Under the pieces are notes generated by a model. The model had not been told where the DNA came from. It did no database searches and was given only the letters and a program-made list of their open reading frames with translations. This document shows, one piece after another, positions 16,218 through 22,768 of a DNA stretch of 36,755 nt. Each line of letters begins with the position of its first letter. The stretch's first letter is position 1. The position numbers and the translations under genes are program-made. Source of the stretch: a virus; IMG/VR virus record IMGVR_UViG_3300029826_000005, positions 1 through 36,755 of that record. One strand, written 5' to 3'.

Positions 16218-17029
16218 CCGAAAAATTGAATTTGGTCACGCTTGGGGAGACTAAAAACCTTCCCAAGTTATATCAAATAACTAACAAAATAAACAACAAA
16301 TACTATATTGGAGTTACTAGGCATAAACTCTCTAAAAGATTCAAAGAACACTGTAGTTCACGATCTAATTGTCTTCATTTAAAGCACGCGTTAAGCAAAT
16401 ATGGCATTAAAAATTTTGAAATCAAACTTTTAGTAGTCGGTGAAGAGAAGTATATAGCAGACTTAGAGAAGAAAGTTATTTTACTTTATGGGGCAAATGA
16501 GCGTGAAAAAGGATATAACATAAAAGTAGGAGGAAAACATCCTAATACTGCCTCCACAACTGCGAAAGAAAGGATCTCCCAAAGTCTAAGAGAATACTAT
16601 TTAAATAATGAATCTAAGAGTAAAGGATTACCTAGTCCAAATAGAAAACCTGTGATTATCAACGGATCTGAGTATGAGTCTATTGTTACAGCTTGTAGGG
16701 AGATAGGCATTAATTACAAAACTTTCTTGAAAATAAGGTCTGAGAATCTTCTGCATGATACTGATGAATATTTCAGACTATCTAAAATTAAACAATACAG
16801 ACCTAGAGCTACAAAGAAAATAAGAAAGTCTAAATCAGAAGCAAAGACTGGAGAAAATAATCCTATGTTTGGTAAATTAAATAATCACCGATCTAAGAAA
16901 GTTGAAATTTTAGGTATTATGTATCCTAGTATCTCCGAAGCTGTACGACAAACTGATATGACAAAATCAATGATTGAAAAACGTCTCCAGAAGGGTATTT
17001 CTGGATATAAGTACGTAGAGGACAAATAA
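16214..17029 (+). CDS. Free-standing GIY-YIG homing endonuclease
   Basis: Residues 19-46 contain the GIY-YIG module: LYQITNKINNKYYIGVTRH, with Arg42 in KRFKEH as the likely catalytic arginine and Glu96 or Glu98 before GYNI as candidate metal ligand. A long DNA-binding tail follows with NUMOD-type segments: a basic SQSLREYYL motif (about 122-130), NUMOD1-like repeats at about 147-172 and 230-258, and a NUMOD3-like GENNPMFGK (213-221). It lies exactly between the complete sheath and tube genes, starting in an ATGA overlap, so it is a free-standing mobile endonuclease rather than intron-borne. Composition matches the phage. Confidence 0.9.
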   Translation: MTEKLNLVTLGETKNLPKLYQITNKINNKYYIGVTRHKLSKRFKEHCSSRSNCLHLKHALSKYGIKNFEIKLLVVGEEKYIADLEKKVILLYGANEREKGYNIKVGGKHPNTASTTAKERISQSLREYYLNNESKSKGLPSPNRKPVIINGSEYESIVTACREIGINYKTFLKIRSENLLHDTDEYFRLSKIKQYRPRATKKIRKSKSEAKTGENNPMFGKLNNHRSKKVEILGIMYPSISEAVRQTDMTKSMIEKRLQKGISGYKYVEDK

Positions 17030-17030
17030 T

Positions 17031-17513
17031 ATGACAATTCCATTTTTAGGTACATACGATCCGAATGCAGTCATCATTTCTCTTATTGCACCAACAGGCA
17101 AGATTGAACTTTCTGGTTGGGCAGATGGAGCAATGCTTTCGCTAGAAAGGACTGCTGAATTTTTTACAAATAAAGTTGGAACAAGAGGTGAAGTTAGTCG
17201 AGCTTACAATAGAGATGCAACATGCTCTTTTACTATAAGACTTCAATCTACTTCTCCATCAATTAAAGCTCTAGAGGATATTAAAGTAAGTACAAGCTTG
17301 CTTAAAGTTCCTCCGGTTATGGCTTTAACAGTGACTGATCCTTCTAGCTATGAAACAATCGTAGTAGCTCAATGCTGGATTCAAAAAGATCCAACAAGAG
17401 AATATAGCAATGAAGTAGGTATTCGTGAATACCATTTTTATGGTGTAACAACTATTACTGCTTCTAATAACAATATAAATTTAGCAGCTAACGTAGCAGC
17501 TAATTTTATTTAA
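17031..17513 (+). CDS. Tail tube protein (DUF3277-like)
   Basis: The 160-residue protein follows the sheath (with the endonuclease gene between) and is the inner tube of the contractile tail. The N-terminal YDPNAVIISLIAPTGKIELSGWADGAMLSLER and the segment FFTNKVGTRGEVSRAYNRDATCSFTIRLQSTS (about 54-85) match the DUF3277/tube group. It has alternating strands and a single helix as in the tube fold. A strong terminator follows 9 bases after the stop, which would help set the high level of this abundant protein. Confidence 0.82.
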   Translation: MTIPFLGTYDPNAVIISLIAPTGKIELSGWADGAMLSLERTAEFFTNKVGTRGEVSRAYNRDATCSFTIRLQSTSPSIKALEDIKVSTSLLKVPPVMALTVTDPSSYETIVVAQCWIQKDPTREYSNEVGIREYHFYGVTTITASNNNINLAANVAANFI

Positions 17514-17521
17514 TAAATACT

Positions 17522-17556
17522 AAAGGAGTGGTGTTAAGCATCACTCCTTTTTATTT
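17522..17556 (+). terminator. Rho-independent terminator after the tail tube gene
   Basis: AAAGGAGTGGTG (17522-17533) pairs with CATCACTCCTTT (17539-17550), a 12-bp stem with one G-U pair and a TTAAG loop, followed by TTATTT. It is the strongest intrinsic terminator on the plus strand in this window. Confidence 0.85.
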
Positions 17557-17573
17557 GTCTGGAGGGCACAAGT

Positions 17574-17999
17574 ATGGAAAATGAAAAAACAATTACAATA
17601 CATGAAATTCCTGTAACTCTATATAAATGGAACTTAAGGAAAGTCATGCACAATCAAAATATAATCGTACCATTGATAAAAGATCCACTAATTAACGGAA
17701 TGGCTTTTGCGGAATCCGGCGACGAAGATACTTTAATTCTTTCAGTTATTGAGGGAGTCTTAACATCTTTAGAAGGGCTTGATTTTGAAAAATTAGCCGA
17801 AAAATTATTAGATGGTGTGTATTATCGAGACATAAGTAAGTCTGCACAATTACAACCAGTCACAATAGAAAAATTAGAAGAATCAGGTTTTGGATTAAGT
17901 GATGTTATGGCAATTTGCGTAGCAGTGATTAAATTCAATTATGGTGATTTCTTAAAAAAAGATTTGTTGGACTCTCTTATGAAGATAATAAACAGTTAA
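17574..17999 (+). CDS. Tail assembly chaperone, short form
   Basis: This 141-residue acidic, helical protein lies between tail tube and tape measure genes, where phages encode chaperones that coat the tape measure protein. It starts after GGAGGGCACAAGT at ATG 17574. It includes LYKWNLRKVMHNQNI and a helical region GLDFEKLAEKLLDGVYYRDIS. The stop at 17997-17999 ends the short form, and a -1 slip at 17954-17960 makes the longer form. No family motif other than location and frameshift is decisive, but this pairing is almost universal for tail chaperones. Confidence 0.75.
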   Translation: MENEKTITIHEIPVTLYKWNLRKVMHNQNIIVPLIKDPLINGMAFAESGDEDTLILSVIEGVLTSLEGLDFEKLAEKLLDGVYYRDISKSAQLQPVTIEKLEESGFGLSDVMAICVAVIKFNYGDFLKKDLLDSLMKIINS

Positions 18000-18223
18000 G
18001 TCCTAGAGAGTCCAGACTCTTTGCTGAAATAGAAAATACATCTTCTATCGATAATATGGATTTGCTATGGTTAGAGCCTTTATGTGATCCTAATTGTGGT
18101 GTCACGGTAGATCTTTTTGATGTAGATCTAAGTATGTTATTAAAAATAAATGAATTTAGAAAGATCAGAAATGATTTAGAATATATTCATCATAAAGAAT
18201 TCGAAGAGAAATTAGGCAAATAA
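17574..18223 (+). CDS. Tail assembly chaperone, -1 frameshift long form (216 residues)
   Basis: Reading to Lys129, then shifting -1 at A-AAA-AAA (17954-17960), gives an open frame of 87 further residues, beginning RFVGLSYEDNKQLSPRESR and ending EFEEKLGK, with TAA at 18221-18223 directly before the tape measure ATG 18224. Without a frameshift, about 220 bases (18000-18223) would be noncoding in an otherwise gap-free operon and that frame has no good start of its own. The long form is analogous to lambda gpGT, where the T part binds tail tube protein. Minor-form ratio is unknown. Confidence 0.8.
17954..18014 (+). promoter_or_regulatory. Programmed -1 ribosomal frameshift signal
   Basis: The slippery heptamer A-AAA-AAA occupies 17954-17960 in the correct phase (zero-frame TTA-AAA-AAA). 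After a 7-base spacer comes a 10-bp perfect stem, TGGACTCTCT (17968-17977) with AGAGAGTCCA (18005-18014), around a 27-base loop that could also form a pseudoknot. Spacer length and stem stability are those of known stimulators. Confidence 0.85.
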
Positions 18224-20017
18224 ATGTCAGAAGATATAAAAGTTGCTAGTATTTATGCAGAGGTCGATTTTAGACTCTCTGCTCAAACAATGAATAATCT
18301 GAACAGATTTGAAAAGCGTTTAGATACAGTTAGAAGAAAACTAGCAAATCTATCCACTACTAAATTCAATATAAATGCACAAGTGCATGGTGGAGTAGGT
18401 GGCGGAGCAAGAGGTGCTAGTGGTGGTGCTGCTTTTGGCATGGCTGGTATGTTATCTGGTGGTAACATGATGAAACTGGCGCAGGATATTAGATATCGTG
18501 AAGCAGTCATTAAGAATAAGTTCAACACCCTAGAAAATAAAATTAGAGCTACAGACTTAGTACCTCAAGAATTAATAACAAAAACTAGAGAAGATTTTAA
18601 TAAATTAGCAGATGCATTCCGCCTAGATAAATTAATGAAAATAGAATTTGAAGGTGCGAGTCGTGAATTAGCAAGATATCTTGCAGACGCACAGAAGAAG
18701 GAAAGAGATGCACTTAGACCTACAAAATTTTCTAAAGAGATTAACGCTGGAGCTATAACACAACTTGCCAGGATTGCAAAAGCCAAAGAACAAATGGATC
18801 GCAATATTGAAGTCAAACGTGATCAATTTGAACGTGCTGCAACTAATTTAGGGAATTTAACACCAGCGCAAATATCCCAATATCGTGCTCGGTTACATAA
18901 CCTTATAAAAGAATATGAATCAGCTCCGTGGGCAGTAAATAAATTCAGAACTTCTGTTTCTATGTTAGATAGAGAGATGAGAAAAGCAAATAAAACAACA
19001 ACATTCTTTACTAGACAATTAAAATATCTAAAAGATTATGCCAAGATGGCAGAGATGGCTGTTATACCTGTCATAGGTGGAATGGCAGCAGGTATCTTCA
19101 GTGTTGGTAGGAGAATGGATAAAATAAATACTTTGTTTTATTCTGCTTTTGGTAAGAATGCTCAAAGTGAAATGGAATATTTACGTGGAGAGTCTGATAG
19201 ATTAGGCGTCTCATTAATGCAGAATGCCGGAGCTTATGCAAAAATTGCATTCTCTCTGAAACTGCTAAATCTACATGGAGATCAAGCTAGAAAAGTATTC
19301 TCCTCATTCTCTGAAGCTTCGTTAGCTTTCGGTATGTCTCAAGAAGATCTTGCCCATGCTTTCCTAGCTATCGAACAGATGTATTCTAAAGGCAATGTAC
19401 AGGCTCAGGAACTTAGAAACCAGTTGGGTAATGCTGGTATACCGGGTGTATTCGAAATCGCCGCACAATCCATGAACATGACTCCACAGCAATTAGATAA
19501 AGCAGTACAAGCAAGGCAAATATCTGCTGAAAAATTGATCATGGCTTTATCGGATGCCTTGCACGTCTTAGCAGCCCCTGGCGTTAAGCGTGGGATGAAA
19601 ACGATAGAACCTACATTGAATAGATTTAATCTATCTCTTCAATGGATTTCAGATGAAATCTATCAAGATCTTTTACCAGGGATGAAGGATTTTATAGATT
19701 CATTCAGAAATATTATAGATGGATTAGAGCCAATCATAATGCCAGTAGTTGATGTATTCGGTAGACTTTTTAATATAATAGGATCTATCTTCAAAGTAGC
19801 TACTTCAGTATTTTACGATATTACACATTTAGATAAAATATTTGGACTTGGTTGGATGAATTGGAAACCATTCAACAATAATACAACTGTAACCAAAGAA
19901 ACAAAAGCTACAATAACGATACAACCATCTGAACAAGCTAAGAAAGATTTAGATATTAAAATAGAAAAATCACACAAAGATTTCTGGGACGGTATTAGTC
20001 TCAGTATTGCTAAATAA
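18224..20017 (+). CDS. Tape measure protein
   Basis: This 597-residue mostly helical protein starts immediately after the chaperone stop. It contains the tape-measure N-terminal-type region (about 290-445): RRMDKINTLFYSAFG, then SLMQNAGAYAKIAFSLKLL, AFGMSQEDLAHAFLAIEQM and YSKGNVQAQELRNQLGNAGIPG, a motif set found in tape measure proteins. A Gly/Ala-rich stretch lies near residues 57-80, and hydrophobic helices at about 275-290 and 490-525 may cross or insert into membranes at ejection. At about 0.15 nm per residue the tail would be about 90 nm, a rough rule only. Confidence 0.88.
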   Translation: MSEDIKVASIYAEVDFRLSAQTMNNLNRFEKRLDTVRRKLANLSTTKFNINAQVHGGVGGGARGASGGAAFGMAGMLSGGNMMKLAQDIRYREAVIKNKFNTLENKIRATDLVPQELITKTREDFNKLADAFRLDKLMKIEFEGASRELARYLADAQKKERDALRPTKFSKEINAGAITQLARIAKAKEQMDRNIEVKRDQFERAATNLGNLTPAQISQYRARLHNLIKEYESAPWAVNKFRTSVSMLDREMRKANKTTTFFTRQLKYLKDYAKMAEMAVIPVIGGMAAGIFSVGRRMDKINTLFYSAFGKNAQSEMEYLRGESDRLGVSLMQNAGAYAKIAFSLKLLNLHGDQARKVFSSFSEASLAFGMSQEDLAHAFLAIEQMYSKGNVQAQELRNQLGNAGIPGVFEIAAQSMNMTPQQLDKAVQARQISAEKLIMALSDALHVLAAPGVKRGMKTIEPTLNRFNLSLQWISDEIYQDLLPGMKDFIDSFRNIIDGLEPIIMPVVDVFGRLFNIIGSIFKVATSVFYDITHLDKIFGLGWMNWKPFNNNTTVTKETKATITIQPSEQAKKDLDIKIEKSHKDFWDGISLSIAK

Positions 20018-20026
20018 AGGTAGATT

Positions 20027-20638
20027 ATGGCATTAACAGTTTTTTTAGCTGGAGTAACTAGCAGTGTAGACTCCTTCATAGCTGACGCCACTATTAAAGT
20101 AGATCAAAAGTTTTCAAATCAAATAACAGAATATACTGTAGATAAGAGGAATAAAATAACTGATCACGTTTTTAATAACAATCCAAAATATACTATAGAG
20201 GGTGTAGTGACAAATCACCCTATCACGCAATATTCTAGTAACGTAATTGGATATGATGGTAATAGAGTGGAAAAAGCAGACAAGCTTTTTCGAGAGGCGT
20301 GGCAAAACGGAGATGTGTTTACAATACTGACAGAGTATGCAGATATAAATTTTTGTATAATCTCAGATTACGAAGCCTCTTTTTCTGTAGACTCTTCAGA
20401 GTGTTTAAATTTTACAATAACAGTAGAGCAAGTCAGGTTTGCTGAAACTCAATTTGTTACAGATGTTCTTCCAGAAGATCTACAAACAGATAGTGTGATC
20501 TCCAATGATGGTTCTGGTGCACCACAGGATCTAACCGTATCGCGTAGTTTAGATGCTATTAAAAAAGCTTATAAGCTTATTATTTCGTCTGCTTTATTTG
20601 TACCAATAAATATCTATAAAGGTGTGACAGGAAACTAA
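20027..20638 (+). CDS. Baseplate protein with Dit-like N-terminal domain
   Basis: The 203-residue protein follows the tape measure gene. Its first 140 residues (VTSSVDSFIADATIKVDQKFSNQITEYTVDKRNKITDHVFNNNPKYTIEGVVTNHPI) match the Dit-like module: the phrase T-x-x-x-x-x-DH-x-x-x-x-P-x-x-x-x-x-(G)-x-(V/I)-(T/S)-(N/D) is typical. Dit-like proteins form the ring linking tail tube to hub in simple contractile baseplates. The last 40 residues contain a hydrophobic helix (SLDAIKKAYKLIISSALFVPINIY). AAAGGTAGATT lies upstream of ATG 20027. Confidence 0.75.
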   Translation: MALTVFLAGVTSSVDSFIADATIKVDQKFSNQITEYTVDKRNKITDHVFNNNPKYTIEGVVTNHPITQYSSNVIGYDGNRVEKADKLFREAWQNGDVFTILTEYADINFCIISDYEASFSVDSSECLNFTITVEQVRFAETQFVTDVLPEDLQTDSVISNDGSGAPQDLTVSRSLDAIKKAYKLIISSALFVPINIYKGVTGN

Positions 20639-20639
20639 T

Positions 20640-21023
20640 ATGCCTAAAATACTCCCTGTAAGGCAAAGCCTATATGACCAGACAAATAATATTCAAATAG
20701 ACAATAAAACTTACACTTTCCGTTATAGATATAATCAAACTGAAATAGATGATAACGGGAACGGTGCTTGGTACTGTTATATTGGTCGCATAGCTGAAGA
20801 TCCTAAAGTGAAATTCAAGATAGTCAATGGTATTGATCTGCTAGCTCCTTGGGTGTGTTACGAAGAAGTTCCACAAGGGTCCCTTTTTGTTTTTGATAAT
20901 GATTTAACATACGGTAGGCCGGGAAAAGATACTTTTTATTCTGATGGCAGATTCTTTATGATATTTATTGCAGCTTCAGAAGATTTAACTCCGCTTATAA
21001 ATGTAATATCCTCAGAGCAATGA
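20640..21023 (+). CDS. Baseplate plug-like protein (Pam3 gp18/DUF6983-like)
   Basis: The 127-residue beta-rich protein lies between the Dit-like and hub genes, the same position as the plug protein of simple myovirus baseplates such as cyanophage Pam3. Recognisable segments are YTFRYRYNQTEIDDNGNGAWYCYIGR (about 25-50), IVNGIDLLAPW and YGRPGKDTFYSDGRFFMIFIA. A short linear layout of strands with a conserved L-x-x-x-D-x-x-x-x-P-x-x-x-(D/E)-x-F is typical. Family call is from pattern recognition only. Confidence 0.68.
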   Translation: MPKILPVRQSLYDQTNNIQIDNKTYTFRYRYNQTEIDDNGNGAWYCYIGRIAEDPKVKFKIVNGIDLLAPWVCYEEVPQGSLFVFDNDLTYGRPGKDTFYSDGRFFMIFIAASEDLTPLINVISSEQ

Positions 21024-21024
21024 T

Positions 21025-22065
21025 ATGACATCAAAATATTTTAAAAGAAAATATGAGCTTCTTATTGGTCAACCTGTCCCTGCTAGAAGAATTTATGGCC
21101 CTGCCGACACTATAATTATAGATAACTATATTGACACTACTGGAGATATAAAATCTAAACCGAATTCATTCCTTATGAATGAACATCATATCACTTTCAG
21201 TATAAATAAAAATAATAAGCAAGCGACAAATAAAGCACATATTTCAATATACAATCCATTAAGAAATTTAATTGATTACTTAGAATTATTTGCTACAGAA
21301 AAAATAAGTTGTGTATTGAAGGCTGGATACGAATATAAGGTAGTTGAAATATTCAGAGGGACGATAGAAAAATTTGAGTTTAGTTTTAAAGAACCATCTT
21401 CAGTCTTAAAACTTACTTTAACGGACGGTGGCCAAAACTTAAAAGAAGCCTTATCTAGCAGATATTACCCTGTAGGTACACCATATAAAACAATCATCGA
21501 AGATTTGTCACAAGATATGGGTATACCAGTAGCTAACGTAATTGTAAATACTGAGACTCAGTCTATAAATAAACCTATATATTTGAATGGGAAGACATCT
21601 TTAAATCTAGACAGGTTAGCTAGAGAATTAAAAGCTAATTGTAGTGTGGTGAATGGAAGCTTATGGTGGCTACCAGAAGATATTAGATTAAAAGATCCAG
21701 TGTTAAAACTTACTGCTGAATCAGGACTTCTCTATGAAGTAGAGGCATATAATGATAATAGTGCTAATGCTACTCTCGATACAACTGCAAACAAGAAAGG
21801 AATTAAATTTACTTCCTTGTTGAATGGTTTAATCGTTCCAAATGCTACAGTCTATGTTCAAAGTTCAGACAAAAAATATGATAGTTATTATAAGATAGTT
21901 TCTTGTACATACAGAGGAGGCTATCAATCTTCAGAAGCTTGGGAAACTGAGGCTATTGCTATTGATTGCGGACCTAACACTACAAAAACTGTGGCAACAA
22001 ACATCGCAGCAAACGCTGCTGCCAATATAGGTATTGGTTCGGCAATCGTAGGTACAGGGGGATAA
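21025..22065 (+). CDS. Baseplate hub protein (gp27/gpD-like)
   Basis: The 346-residue protein follows the plug gene and precedes the spike gene, as T4 gp27 equivalents do in simple baseplates. Sequence features: HHITFSINKNNKQATNKAHISIYN (about 52-75), an EIFRGTIEKFEFSFKEPSSVLKLTLTDGG segment (109-137) of the tube-like domain, LDRLARELKANCSVVNGSLWWLPE (about 191-214), and a C-terminal Ala/Gly-rich tail. The hub connects tail tube and spike. Start at ATG 21025 directly after the previous stop. Confidence 0.78.
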   Translation: MTSKYFKRKYELLIGQPVPARRIYGPADTIIIDNYIDTTGDIKSKPNSFLMNEHHITFSINKNNKQATNKAHISIYNPLRNLIDYLELFATEKISCVLKAGYEYKVVEIFRGTIEKFEFSFKEPSSVLKLTLTDGGQNLKEALSSRYYPVGTPYKTIIEDLSQDMGIPVANVIVNTETQSINKPIYLNGKTSLNLDRLARELKANCSVVNGSLWWLPEDIRLKDPVLKLTAESGLLYEVEAYNDNSANATLDTTANKKGIKFTSLLNGLIVPNATVYVQSSDKKYDSYYKIVSCTYRGGYQSSEAWETEAIAIDCGPNTTKTVATNIAANAAANIGIGSAIVGTGG

Positions 22066-22066
22066 T

Positions 22067-22759
22067 ATGGGATACGATGTATTAGTAAATCTTTTTATTG
22101 ATATGATGCGTCATGTCCACACTATAAAACCTGCTGTAGTTAAGTCTGTGGACTTAGAAAAGAATAAACTCTCAGCTAGGATATTGACTGCCACTAAATA
22201 TCAAGATGGACATATACAAAATTTTACAGATGTAGAAGACGTTCCATTTTTTATTTTAGCAGGCGATGCTGGAAATGCTCGAATAACCATACCACCTTCC
22301 GTTGGAGATAATGTAGTTATACTTTTCAGTGATCGGGATTATGGTTCATTACTGGAGTCTGATGGTCAATCTACCCAAAACCCTAGTGAAATTAAAACAC
22401 ATGAATTTTATCCGTTAATTGCACTGCCAGACTTTTTTACTTCATCAACAGCTAAAAAAATCGAGGCTGATAAAATCGTAATAGAGAACGGAGTTACATC
22501 AATAAAAATTGACTCCATAGGTAGTATAGAAATTACAGCCCCTCAAACTATGACGATAACGACACCTAGCTTAATGATTAATTGCCCTGCAACTGTATTC
22601 ACTGGGACTATAGCTACCGCAGGAATCTTACCAGCACCGGGAGTTGGATCTGTACCCATGACTGGTAGCTATAACATGACAGGAAGTTTTACACTTAATG
22701 GTGTGGTACAAGAAACTCATAGTCATTATCCAAGTATAGCACCACCTTACAACCCATAA
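22067..22759 (+). CDS. Membrane-piercing spike protein (gp138/gpV-like)
   Basis: At 230 residues, the N-terminal part has the OB-fold of the Gp138/gpV group: PAVVKSVDLEKNKLSARIL, then DVEDVPFFILAG and RITIPPSVGDNVVILFSDRDYGSL. A beta-helical shaft follows (KIEADKIVIENGVTSIKIDSIGSIEITAPQTMTITT), with regular strand spacing. Near the C terminus, T-H-S-H (His218, His220) sits before the final ten residues. An HxH pair at the tip binds a metal ion in related spikes such as P2 gpV and phi92 gp138. The shaft is short, about 70 residues. It probably punctures the outer membrane. Confidence 0.82.
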   Translation: MGYDVLVNLFIDMMRHVHTIKPAVVKSVDLEKNKLSARILTATKYQDGHIQNFTDVEDVPFFILAGDAGNARITIPPSVGDNVVILFSDRDYGSLLESDGQSTQNPSEIKTHEFYPLIALPDFFTSSTAKKIEADKIVIENGVTSIKIDSIGSIEITAPQTMTITTPSLMINCPATVFTGTIATAGILPAPGVGSVPMTGSYNMTGSFTLNGVVQETHSHYPSIAPPYNP

Positions 22760-22768
22760 GAGTAAAGA

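Noticed and set aside
16214-17031. Second intron around the GIY-YIG gene
   Set aside because: Sheath and tube genes are complete on both sides, and no R/S core elements of a group I intron were seen near the boundaries.
6738-17523. Shared 11-mer ATAAATACTAA (6738-6748 and 17513-17523) as a late promoter element
   Set aside because: Two matches of an A/T-only-like word are expected by chance in AT-rich DNA; the second lies before a terminator, not before a gene start.
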